From: RHLJ01 sp965601955
GTDB lineage: Bacteria; Bacteroidota; Rhodothermia; Balneolales; Balneolaceae
Reading direction: 5' to 3'
Assembly: GCA_965601955.1 (NCBI GenBank)
Contig: OZ271855.1
Span: 3,472,001-3,536,000, forward strand
Length of the DNA stretch: 64,000 nucleotides
The translations under genes were made by a program, and so were the position numbers. Below the pieces are notes generated by a model. It saw only the letters and a list, made by a program, of their open reading frames with translations, did not search any database and was not told the DNA's origin. Positions 16,237-24,345 of this stretch are shown in pieces. Numbering within the stretch: the stretch's first letter is position 1; each line of letters opens with the position of its first letter.

Positions 16237-16725
16237 CTAAAAACCCTTGTTCTCATCTCCTCTAAAACTAGTACTAATCAATGTGCCCTGTTTCTCTGCT
16301 TTAAAAAGATCTTTTAGCATCGAAGGCTTTAAGTTCTTTTCTGTTTCTAATTCTTCTCTTCTAAAGAATTTAATCCCTCTCAGTAGTTGCTCATTCTTTG
16401 AATGCTCAGGGTCTTGTCCCAGTTTAAGCTCTCCAGCAATTCTTTCAACCTCGAAAAAAAACTCCAGAGCATGGAAAGGAGCCTCTAACAGTTCATTAAT
16501 AAAAACAAGCTTCTTCACCGCTACTTCTAATCCTGTTTCCTCCAGAAACTCTCGACGAACTGTTTTCTTTAAGGGCTCTCCGAACTCCACTCCTCCGCCG
16601 GGTGCAGTCCAAATATCAGTTTTAGAGACCGGAGAACGCATATTGATGAGTAAAAGCTTTTCCTGCTCTACCAAAAGGCCACAAGCACGAACTCTCAGTT
16701 TATTTGAGTAGAGGAACCCACTCAC
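16237..16725 (-). CDS. Nudix hydrolase
   Basis: A 162-residue single-domain Nudix protein. The box spans about residues 44-66 (GGVEFGEPLKK then RREFLEETGL) with the REXXEE Glu residues intact. ACGLLVEQEKLLLINMR and DIWTAPGGG give the usual preceding strand. The substrate cannot be deduced; ADP-ribose or nucleoside triphosphate clean-up are common for this group. Its ATG overlaps the pyrG stop by four bases, so the two are co-translated, which fits a nucleotide-pool role. A long reading frame on the opposite strand is a shadow of this gene. Confidence 0.85.
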   Translation of the reverse strand: MSGFLYSNKLRVRACGLLVEQEKLLLINMRSPVSKTDIWTAPGGGVEFGEPLKKTVRREFLEETGLEVAVKKLVFINELLEAPFHALEFFFEVERIAGELKLGQDPEHSKNEQLLRGIKFFRREELETEKNLKPSMLKDLFKAEKQGTLISTSFRGDENKGF

Positions 16726-18377
16726 TTCTCTATGGCAACTTTATTCTCCTTTTTTGGGACAAAAAGATTATTTGACTTACCATGTTTTAAACTGGCTTTC
16801 ACGAAATCAACAAATAATGGCTGAGGGTTGTTTACCGTACTTCTTAATTCAGGATGGAACTGAACTCCTACAAACCATGGATGATCCTTAATCTCCACAA
16901 TTTCCACCAGATCTCGTTCGGGATTCATTCCGGTGAGATGCATACCATTTTCGGTAAGTTTATAGCGAAGATTGTTATTTACTTCATAACGGTGGCGGTG
17001 GCGCTCATATACCATTTCGTTGCCATAAGCTTTATGCGCATTGCTACCCTTGTAAAGCTTACATGCATATTTACCCAACCTCATTGTACCGCCCATATTC
17101 TCTATATCTTTTTGATCGGGCATGATATCAATTATAGGATACTCAGATTCTTCGTTGAATTCAGTACTGTTAGCATCCTTCCATCCACATACATTTCGGG
17201 CATATTCGATAACCGCACACTGCATCCCCAAACAAATTCCAAAGAATGGAATGCTATTTACACGTGCATAATTCACTGCTGACAGCTTACCTTCAATTCC
17301 TCTTCCTCCAAATCCCGGAGCCACTAAAACCCCTGCTACTCCTTCAAGCTTTGAGGCAACATTTTCTTCTGTGAGATTATCAGATTGAACCCATCTTATA
17401 TTCACTTTACAATCATTCACCGCCCCTGCGTGGATAAAAGCCTCAACAATGGATTTATAAGAATCGTGATGCTCCACATACTTACCTACAAGCGCAATCT
17501 CAATACTTCCTGATGGATTACAAACTGCTTCAACAAATCCAATCCAGTTGTCCAGGTTTGGCTCATTAGTCTCGAGCTTAAGCTTTTCAATTACACGCTC
17601 ATCCAGCTTTTGATTCTGCATCAACAAGGGGACTTCATAAATACTACGGGCATCTATTGATTCAATTACATCTTCGATCTCAACATTACAGAATCTTGCT
17701 ACTTTTCCACGAATTGATTCATCAAGAGAATGTTCACATCTACAAACTAAAATATCCGGCTGTAATCCGCTTTCTGAAAGAGTCTTAACTGAGTGTTGAG
17801 TTGGTTTAGTCTTTAATTCTCCAGCCGCCGCCAAATAAGGAACCAGTGTGAGATGAATGGACAGAGTGTTTGCACGTCCCACATTGTACCGAAGCTGACG
17901 TACTGCTTCTATATAAGGTAAGCTTTCGATATCACCTACTGTTCCACCTATCTCCACAATGACTACATCATAGTCTCCGGATTGTCCCAGCTTTAATACA
18001 TGAGACTGAATTTCATCCGTAATATGCGGGATTACCTGAACCGTTTTACCCAGGTAAGCTCCCTGGCGTTCCTTTGTAATTACATCAAAGTAAATCCTTC
18101 CCGTGGTAACATTATTAGTTTGAGAAGTTTTTATATCTAAAAAACGCTCATAGTGACCGAGATCCAGGTCCGTTTCTGCGCCGTCATCAGTTACATACAC
18201 TTCCCCATGTTCGTAGGGGTTCATTGTACCAGGATCTACATTTATATAAGGGTCTAATTTTTGAACAGTAACTTTGAGGCCACGAGCAACTAGTAATCGA
18301 CCCAGAGAAGCACAGATTATTCCTTTTCCAAGGGAAGATGTTACCCCACCGGTAACAAAAATGTATTTGGTAGACAT
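16722..18377 (-). CDS. pyrG: CTP synthase
   Basis: Makes CTP from UTP, ATP and glutamine. 551 residues, close to the family's usual 535-550. The amidoligase domain begins FVTGGVTSSLGKGI (residues about 7-20) with the P-loop-like nucleotide site, followed by KLDPYINVDPGTM, HGEVYVTDDGAETDLDLGHYERF and EIGGTVGDIES. The class I glutaminase domain carries the nucleophile Cys near residue 382 in FFGICLGMQ and the late FHPELRSTV with catalytic His and Glu. Upstream of a co-translated Nudix hydrolase. Confidence 0.97.
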   Translation of the reverse strand: MSTKYIFVTGGVTSSLGKGIICASLGRLLVARGLKVTVQKLDPYINVDPGTMNPYEHGEVYVTDDGAETDLDLGHYERFLDIKTSQTNNVTTGRIYFDVITKERQGAYLGKTVQVIPHITDEIQSHVLKLGQSGDYDVVIVEIGGTVGDIESLPYIEAVRQLRYNVGRANTLSIHLTLVPYLAAAGELKTKPTQHSVKTLSESGLQPDILVCRCEHSLDESIRGKVARFCNVEIEDVIESIDARSIYEVPLLMQNQKLDERVIEKLKLETNEPNLDNWIGFVEAVCNPSGSIEIALVGKYVEHHDSYKSIVEAFIHAGAVNDCKVNIRWVQSDNLTEENVASKLEGVAGVLVAPGFGGRGIEGKLSAVNYARVNSIPFFGICLGMQCAVIEYARNVCGWKDANSTEFNEESEYPIIDIMPDQKDIENMGGTMRLGKYACKLYKGSNAHKAYGNEMVYERHRHRYEVNNNLRYKLTENGMHLTGMNPERDLVEIVEIKDHPWFVGVQFHPELRSTVNNPQPLFVDFVKASLKHGKSNNLFVPKKENKVAIEK

Positions 18378-18455
18378 TTAGAAGAGAGTGAAGTTGATGG
18401 ATGGAAAATATAGCACACTCCCTCTCCTTCTTCAATCAAAGAACAGGTTATTTAC

Positions 18456-19295
18456 TCACAAGTTTTCCACAACTTCTTTCAATAGATCCGGCTTGTCAGA
18501 AAAAATACCAGTTGCCCCTTTCTCGATAATGGATTTCATGAGTTGTTCATCATTAACGGTATAGATAAAAAAAGGAATATCATTAGCTCTTAAGTCGTTA
18601 ACCCACGCTTCACTCAATTGCCTATGACTACAATTAAACGCATCTACCTTATATTTTTTTACCAACTCTGATGGAGTTAATTCCCCGGACTGGCTCTTTT
18701 CGTAGAGTATTGCCTTTGGAATTTCAGGAGCTAATTCTTCAAGATGCTCCATTACTCTATAATCAAAGCTTGAAAAAATCACCTCGGCTTCAACACCCGC
18801 TTCTCTTACTAGCTGTACACTTTTGTCAACAACTCCCCCTCTTGCATTATCAGAGACAGCCTCTGTTTTTATTTCAATATTTACAGCGATTTTCCCTTTG
18901 GTGTATTTGAATACTTCCTCAAGTGTTGGAAAAGGCTCACCTTCAAATTTCTTATCAAACCAGGCGCCCACTTCGAGCTTCTTAAGTTCTTCAAGAGAAA
19001 ATGAGCCTACTTCTCCAGATCCTGTAGTAGTTCGATCTACTGTCTTGTCATGTACTACCACGGGTACCCCGTCTTTACTGATTGATACATCCAACTCAAT
19101 CATCTCGGCTTTCATATCCATAGCAAGCCTAAATGCAGAGTGGGTATTTTCAGGCGCATAGAAACTTGCTCCTCGGTGGGCTATTACAACAAACCCATCT
19201 TCGTTTGAAGTGGGTATAGTTGGTAAGTCTTTAATTTGCGCCATTACCTGGCTAGAGATTAAAAGTAAAACTATAGTTAATACGATCCTGATCAT
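18456..19295 (-). CDS. Secreted glycerophosphodiester phosphodiesterase
   Basis: A GDPD-family TIM-barrel enzyme that releases glycerol-3-phosphate from deacylated phospholipids. I place the start at the ATG at 19295, which begins a clear signal peptide (MIRIVLTIVLLLISSQVMAQ); an in-frame GTG at 19340 would add 15 residues before it. The mature N-terminus has VIAHRGASFYAPENT, with catalytic His and Arg, then ELDVSISKDGVPVVVHD with metal-binding Glu/Asp and the second catalytic His. EIK and the C-terminal YTVNDEQ are also typical. It should be periplasmic. No partner transporter is adjacent. Confidence 0.9.
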   Translation of the reverse strand: MIRIVLTIVLLLISSQVMAQIKDLPTIPTSNEDGFVVIAHRGASFYAPENTHSAFRLAMDMKAEMIELDVSISKDGVPVVVHDKTVDRTTTGSGEVGSFSLEELKKLEVGAWFDKKFEGEPFPTLEEVFKYTKGKIAVNIEIKTEAVSDNARGGVVDKSVQLVREAGVEAEVIFSSFDYRVMEHLEELAPEIPKAILYEKSQSGELTPSELVKKYKVDAFNCSHRQLSEAWVNDLRANDIPFFIYTVNDEQLMKSIIEKGATGIFSDKPDLLKEVVENL

Positions 19296-19416
19296 GTTCA
19301 AAATTATTTTCTCTAAAGAAAATAATTTTCCCATTACCACACCATTAACATAGTTGATTTACTTACGCCGGAAAACTCAATTTTCCAACTACTCAATAAT
19401 TAATCCTAATAACCCT

Positions 19417-19767
19417 TTAGTTCTGGGAATTGATGACCCGCTTGATTGCTTTATTCAATAATGAATCAAATGAATCGGTATTGGTGAGCACGTAATACAC
19501 AAAATAACATCCTACTATGGTTGTGATGCTACCAACAACAGTCATGACTGACGCAATCCAATTAGGTTGAATACTACCGAGAAATGAAAGCGCTACCACG
19601 CTTAAACCTAAAAAAATCTGTAATACTGCAGATAACAAATGAAGTCCATTAATTGAATGGACTCTATCTAAAAAAACAGAAAAACTACCTGGGTTTCGGG
19701 TAGGTTTATCTACTCTGATCGAATTCTCTTGAACTAAAGAATTTTTTTCTTTTGGTTCCTCGTACAT
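19417..19767 (-). CDS. Small two-helix membrane protein, unknown function
   Basis: About 116 residues if started at the ATG at 19767 (MYEEPKEK); longer in-frame starts at 19794 and 19842 exist, but the last would overlap the divergent rlmB. It has a charged N-terminal 40 residues, then two transmembrane helices (LLSAVLQIFLGLSVVALSFLG and the following VMTVVGSITTIVGCYFVYYVL) and a short charged C-tail. I recognise no family. Codon use looks like that of its neighbours. Confidence 0.55.
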   Translation of the reverse strand: MYEEPKEKNSLVQENSIRVDKPTRNPGSFSVFLDRVHSINGLHLLSAVLQIFLGLSVVALSFLGSIQPNWIASVMTVVGSITTIVGCYFVYYVLTNTDSFDSLLNKAIKRVINSQN

Positions 19768-19835
19768 GTCCTTACTTTTTACTAACCACAACATGCTTTT
19801 ATTATAACAAAAGCACCTTTCATTAAAAAATTTTA

Positions 19836-20588
19836 ATGCCAAATCAAGACAACTTTTTCATCTATGGGCGAATGCCCGTTGAAGAAGCATTACAAGATAA
19901 AGCACAAGAAATCGACAAAATTTTTATAAAGAACTCAGTAAACCAAAGTTCCTATAAAAAAATAAGCGACATTGCATTAATCAACCGGGTACCTATTGTA
20001 AAAGTTCCAGATCAAAAAATTCATAGTCTTGTTGGAAGAGTTAATCATCAGGGTTTTGTTGCACAAGTGAGCCTGGTTAAGTATCAAAACTTCTTCGATT
20101 GGATTGAAACAAAGGATTTATCTTCTAATCCAGCTGTACTATTACTGGGTGGAATTGAAGATCCACATAACCTGGGGGCAATACTACGATCAGCAGCAGC
20201 TGCAGGAATATCTGCAGTTCTTGTTCCCACTCAAAACCAGGCACCAGTGAATGCAACCGTACATAAAACCTCGGCAGGCACGGCAGGCAAAATTCCTATA
20301 ATAAGGGTTCATGATACCAACCAGGGATTTAAAGACCTTAAGCTGGCTGGGTTTTCCATTGTTGGTTTGGATATGTCGGCGAAAGAAACCGTCTGGAAAT
20401 CTGAGTTTAATAGGCCAACAGCTTTCCTGATTGGAAACGAAGGTGAAGGGATTGATAAATCGCTTCTTAAAAAATGTGACCAGCTCGTCAAATTACCCAT
20501 GGAGCACAATGTGGAATCCCTGAATGCTTCTGTTACTGCTGCTTTGATCAGCTATGAATGGAAACGAAAGCGATCACTAGTACAGTAA
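19836..20588 (+). CDS. rlmB: 23S rRNA (guanosine-2'-O)-methyltransferase RlmB
   Basis: A 250-residue SPOUT (SpoU/TrmH) methyltransferase that 2'-O-methylates G2251 of 23S rRNA in the peptidyl-transferase P-loop. The N-terminal L30e-like substrate-binding domain begins FFIYGRMPVEEAL. Motif 1 is ILRSAAAAGI preceded by EDPHNLGA, motif 2 is LIGNEGEGI, and motif 3 is LPMEHNVESLNASVTAAL, which together form the knotted SAM site. The alternative is another TrmH-family member; a second one lies at 36961-37713. It converges on namZ and overlaps it by 12 bases. Confidence 0.9.
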   Translation: MPNQDNFFIYGRMPVEEALQDKAQEIDKIFIKNSVNQSSYKKISDIALINRVPIVKVPDQKIHSLVGRVNHQGFVAQVSLVKYQNFFDWIETKDLSSNPAVLLLGGIEDPHNLGAILRSAAAAGISAVLVPTQNQAPVNATVHKTSAGTAGKIPIIRVHDTNQGFKDLKLAGFSIVGLDMSAKETVWKSEFNRPTAFLIGNEGEGIDKSLLKKCDQLVKLPMEHNVESLNASVTAALISYEWKRKRSLVQ

Positions 20589-21788
20589 GTATGCTTTCCT
20601 TGTCTCCAGAAACTCATCAAAAGAACTACCCCAACCTGCATCTACAGTTTCATTTTTGATTTTTTCTGTCCCTGCTAATAAATAAATGATATCCTTGTAG
20701 GTCGCCCCCTCCGTATTCTCCATTAAAAGATGCATTAATTCGATTCCGAAAAGAACTGGGTCATCGATAGGCTCTGAAGCTGTGATACCTACTCCATAAG
20801 ACTCTTCATCTTTATACTTGGGATAAAGTGATTTGCCCGGTATCGAGCGTGGCGTAAAACTCAAAGTATCCAGATCCAGCTTGTATTTACCTGATAACTG
20901 TTCCAGCTCTGAAAGGCTGATTACTGTATTTGGAGATCCTATCGTCAAAAATGGATCCGTAGTACCACGGCCCTCCGAAATAGTAGTTCCTTCAAAAAAG
21001 CATGTTCCCAAATATATATAAGCGTGTTCGAAGCTAGGCAAATTGGGAGAAGGTGGATACCACTTTAAACCGGTGTCATCCCATTTCATTTTTCTTTCCC
21101 AGCCTTCCATTTTAATGACTGTTAGATTTGGAGAACTAGACCCATCTTCTAACCACCCTTCTCCCATAGCCATTGTTGCGAGCTCGCCAAGAGTAAGTCC
21201 ATGAGCAACGGGAATCGGATATGAGCCTATAAACGACTCATACTCTTCCTCCAAAATCCAACCCGAAACATAATCACCTCCGGCTGGATTCGGACGATCT
21301 AAAATCCATACTTCTTTATCAAATTCTGCTCCTGCTTCGAGGATATATTTCATTGTGGTGTTATAGGTATAAAAACGAGCTCCGACATCCTGCATATCAA
21401 AAATCAGTATGTCCACATTTTCGAGCATTTCTTTGGAAGGCTTTTTAGTATTTCCATATAAAGAGTGTACAGGCAACCCTGTCTGCTCATCAACACCGCC
21501 AACGATTGTTTCTCCTGCCCCTGCTTCTCCTCTAAATCCGTGTTCTGGTGCAAATAACGAAGTAATATTTACGCCTAGGGTAATCAGCGTATCCAGCATA
21601 TGAGTATTTCCAATTCGAGCTGTTGGATTCATTAACAATCCAACTCTTTTGCCTTCAAGCTCTCCAAGATGTTTTTCGATTAAAACCTCGGCACCGGTCT
21701 TAACTTTGTTTTGTACCTGAATGGGTTGAGCGTCACAGTTACTAATTAATGCTAAGAGTCCAAAGGCGAACAAAAATATCTTTATCAT
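20577..21788 (-). CDS. namZ: Exo-beta-N-acetylmuramidase NamZ-like (DUF1343)
   Basis: A 403-residue exported protein of the DUF1343 family, whose characterised member NamZ (GH171) releases terminal MurNAc from peptidoglycan chains. The N-terminus is a signal peptide (FLFAFGLLALISNCDAQ); the Cys in it could also be a lipobox, though SNC is not ideal. Family stretches are GKRVGLLMNPTA, FAPEHGFRGEAGAGE, HSLYGNTKKP, IFDMQDVGARFYTY and YLGTCFFEGTTISEGRGT. A periplasmic cell-wall turnover role is expected. No muropeptide transporter or kinase is adjacent. Tail-to-tail with rlmB. Confidence 0.88.
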   Translation of the reverse strand: MIKIFLFAFGLLALISNCDAQPIQVQNKVKTGAEVLIEKHLGELEGKRVGLLMNPTARIGNTHMLDTLITLGVNITSLFAPEHGFRGEAGAGETIVGGVDEQTGLPVHSLYGNTKKPSKEMLENVDILIFDMQDVGARFYTYNTTMKYILEAGAEFDKEVWILDRPNPAGGDYVSGWILEEEYESFIGSYPIPVAHGLTLGELATMAMGEGWLEDGSSSPNLTVIKMEGWERKMKWDDTGLKWYPPSPNLPSFEHAYIYLGTCFFEGTTISEGRGTTDPFLTIGSPNTVISLSELEQLSGKYKLDLDTLSFTPRSIPGKSLYPKYKDEESYGVGITASEPIDDPVLFGIELMHLLMENTEGATYKDIIYLLAGTEKIKNETVDAGWGSSFDEFLETRKAYLLY

Positions 21789-21814
21789 GGTGGATAATAT
21801 TCATCTTACTTCAA

Positions 21815-21850
21815 ACAAAAAAAGCCCTAAAAATTTAATCTCAGGGCTTC
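21815..21850 (-). terminator. Intrinsic terminator of ndk
   Basis: AAGCCCT / AGGGCTT stem with an AT-rich 14-base loop, followed on the minus strand by a run of seven Ts. It begins about 20 bases after the ndk stop and before namZ. Confidence 0.75.
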
Positions 21851-21869
21851 GAAAAAGATAGTCGATAGA

Positions 21870-22301
21870 TTAACTATTATTTGCGACCACATCTGACTCT
21901 GCAAAGAAGTAAGCTGCTTCTATTCTTCCATTTTCAACAGAATCTGATCCATGAATTATATTCTCTCCAACACTATCGGCAAAATCTGCCCGGATTGTTC
22001 CCGCTTCAGCCTCGGCAGGATTTGTAGCTCCGATTAACGTGCGAAAATCTGCTACTGCATTTTCCTTCTCGAGAATCATTGGAACACATGCTCCACTACT
22101 CATAAACTCGCAGAGTTCATCATAAAATGGACGCTCTTTATGTACTGCATAAAAACCGCCTGCTGTATCCGAAGTAAGTCGTGTCATTTTCATTGCAAGA
22201 ATGGAGAACCCTGCATCCTGGATTCTTTTTGTTACCTCTCCAATAATCCCTTTGCGTACGCAGTCGGGTTTAAGAATAGTTAATGTTCTTTCTATTGCCA
22301 T
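21870..22301 (-). CDS. ndk: Nucleoside diphosphate kinase
   Basis: Equilibrates nucleoside di- and triphosphates through a phosphohistidine intermediate. 143 residues, standard size. RTLTILKPDCVRKGIIG opens the protein, and the active-site His117 is in NIIHGSDS, with ENGRIEAAYFF after it. Monocistronic: a TATCTTTG promoter octamer lies upstream and a hairpin-T-run terminator downstream. Confidence 0.97.
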   Translation of the reverse strand: MAIERTLTILKPDCVRKGIIGEVTKRIQDAGFSILAMKMTRLTSDTAGGFYAVHKERPFYDELCEFMSSGACVPMILEKENAVADFRTLIGATNPAEAEAGTIRADFADSVGENIIHGSDSVENGRIEAAYFFAESDVVANNS

Positions 22302-22360
22302 TGTCTAGTTTTATTAAAATTTTGTAACAAGCATTTAAGGTTTAACTCTTCAAATGCACA

Positions 22361-22368
22361 CAAAGATA
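22361..22368 (-). promoter_or_regulatory. Candidate ndk promoter, -7 box TATCTTTG
   Basis: Perfect TAnnTTTG octamer on the minus strand, about 60 bases before the ndk ATG. A TTG lies 23 bases further upstream, at the outer limit of the 17-23 base spacing known for Bacteroidota promoters. The same octamer occurs upstream of mnmA and the ALDH gene. Confidence 0.5.
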
Positions 22369-22414
22369 AGGTATTGGATCGACAAATAATTCAACCCGGA
22401 GAGTTGAAAATACA

Positions 22415-24265
22415 TTGAACAAAGAAGGACAACCATACCAACTACAGTGGAGTACCCAGCTTAAAGCAAGCCCTGAAGAACTATGGCCCTACTTATCCGA
22501 CGTCAATTCTGTTTTCAGGTTGATGAGGTTTCCTTCTTTAAAAACCATCTCTCTTTCACGTTCGGCTCCTAAAGGGTTTCTTGGGGTAACTAACTCAGGA
22601 ATCAGCTCTTATTTGCACTGGGAACAAGAGCCATATACCTGGGAAAAACCTTTCCGCTTTGGCACCAGTCGCCACTATAAGCTTGGAGTTTTAAAAACAT
22701 TAAAGTTTTTAGTCGACCTTATCCCAAATGAAAGCGGAACTGAAGTACGAACAAAAATATGGGTAACTCCTCAAAAGGATGGGTTTTTCTCCATTTTGAA
22801 ATTTGTCATTGAAAAGGTTCTTAAACGTCGATACCAGCTCGTATTAAAGGAGTTTGACGCCTGTGCATACGGTCAAATACTTCCCTATGAACGCAACGGT
22901 GTAAAACCATTAATACGTGGAGCAGAATCAAAAATTAGAACCATAAAATCGGAGTTGATCAAAGAAACCCGGAGAAGGAGGATTATTGATCATCTTATTG
23001 AATATATCCGGAAAGCTGAAGACGAATCGCTTGTTAGAATGAACCCCTTTAGACTTGCCGAATATTGGGGAGAAAAAAAATACTCTGTTCTAAATGTATT
23101 TTTGCATGCAGCTCATTTTAACCTCCTCGATTTTTCGTGGGATGTATGTTGCCCAAACTGTAAAGCACCACGCCACACGTTCCGTAAACTTGCAGAAATT
23201 CGCTCACAGCTTCATTGTGATGAATGTGACCTTGATTATGAAATGGATTTCAACACCAATACCCTTTTAGTATTTACACCTCACCCATTAATAAGGAAAA
23301 TTTCGGATCGTAGATTTAGCTTCGGAGAACCTCAAACTACTCCTCACAAAGTATCTCAACACTTTCTTGAAATAGGTGAGTCGGCATATCTAAACATCCA
23401 CCTGGAAGAAGGAACCTATATCTTCAGGAGCCATACCCATAAGGGATCGCTCACTATTCATGTTCGGAAAGACGGACTGGATACGATATCCCTGGTTATG
23501 ACTGATGATGATTTTGCTAATGAAGAAGTAACTATTTCTTCTAACCCGAACCTAACCCTGGTAAATAACTCCTCAAAAAAAGTAGTCTGCTTCCTGGAGA
23601 AAAAGGATTGGAAAGAAGAAGCTACCTATGCCAGTGAGGTTAGTTCTGCACATGATTTCCGTTCCCTGTTTTCTCGAGAGGCATTGAAAGAAGGCACCAG
23701 CGTAAAAGCTTCGGGTGTAACTATGCTTTTTACTGATATCATGAACTCTACTGAGTTTTATCAACAAGCCGGGGATGAAATGGCAATCGGCCGGGTAATG
23801 AATCATTTCAAGATCATACAATCAATTGTAGCGGAAGAGCGGGGCGGTATTGTCAAAACGATTGGAGATTCTGTAATGGCTGTATTCCGGGAACCTGTTT
23901 CAGCATTGAAAGCAGTGGAACGTATACAGCATATTTTCTCTGGTAACACTTCCCTTGGAGACTCATTCAAATTAAAAGCGGGAGTTCACTTTGGAGATTG
24001 TACCGCAGTTAACCTGAATGGGAGAACCGACTATTTCGGAACTACTGTGAATATTGCTGCTCGATTGGTTGATGCAGCCAAAGAAAAAGAAGTCATTTTA
24101 TCTGAGGACTTCTATAACCATCCTGATGTAAAGCTATACCTGGATAAGAGAGGCAAAGCTTTATTTGTGAAGCAAAACCAAATAGAATTAAAAGGTTTTG
24201 ACAAGAAAGAGTTTAAAGTAAAACAGCTACGATTAGAGCGTCCCCCTCTTCGTTTGGTGGTTTAA
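22415..24265 (+). CDS. Class III adenylate/guanylate cyclase with N-terminal SRPBCC and zinc-ribbon-like segments
   Basis: A 616-residue cytoplasmic protein starting at TTG 22415, behind a GGAG sequence. Residues about 5-165 resemble an SRPBCC (polyketide cyclase-like) lipid/ligand pocket (STQLKASPEELWPYLSDVN). Two Cys pairs (CCPNC and CDEC, about residues 244-272) look like a zinc ribbon within a DUF5939-type middle region, followed by a beta-rich segment. The catalytic domain starts near 434: LFTDIMNS and TIGDSVMAVF supply the two metal Asp residues, and TVNIAARL supplies the Asn/Arg transition-state contacts. Purine specificity is not certain. No membrane segment or signal peptide is visible, so ligand or lipid sensing by the N-terminal pocket is an inference. 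Confidence 0.85.
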   Translation: MNKEGQPYQLQWSTQLKASPEELWPYLSDVNSVFRLMRFPSLKTISLSRSAPKGFLGVTNSGISSYLHWEQEPYTWEKPFRFGTSRHYKLGVLKTLKFLVDLIPNESGTEVRTKIWVTPQKDGFFSILKFVIEKVLKRRYQLVLKEFDACAYGQILPYERNGVKPLIRGAESKIRTIKSELIKETRRRRIIDHLIEYIRKAEDESLVRMNPFRLAEYWGEKKYSVLNVFLHAAHFNLLDFSWDVCCPNCKAPRHTFRKLAEIRSQLHCDECDLDYEMDFNTNTLLVFTPHPLIRKISDRRFSFGEPQTTPHKVSQHFLEIGESAYLNIHLEEGTYIFRSHTHKGSLTIHVRKDGLDTISLVMTDDDFANEEVTISSNPNLTLVNNSSKKVVCFLEKKDWKEEATYASEVSSAHDFRSLFSREALKEGTSVKASGVTMLFTDIMNSTEFYQQAGDEMAIGRVMNHFKIIQSIVAEERGGIVKTIGDSVMAVFREPVSALKAVERIQHIFSGNTSLGDSFKLKAGVHFGDCTAVNLNGRTDYFGTTVNIAARLVDAAKEKEVILSEDFYNHPDVKLYLDKRGKALFVKQNQIELKGFDKKEFKVKQLRLERPPLRLVV

Positions 24266-24345
24266 TATCCCTACCTTTCCAATTCACTTTCTGTTCATCC
24301 TGCCAACAAACCTGGCATGGTCAAATAAAAAGAATTGGGATAGTT

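Noticed and set aside
16247..16711. Long plus-strand reading frame (154 codons) opposite the Nudix gene
   Set aside because: It is a complement shadow: the minus-strand Nudix box and co-translation with pyrG are convincing, and the plus-strand translation is Ser/Phe-rich with no family features.
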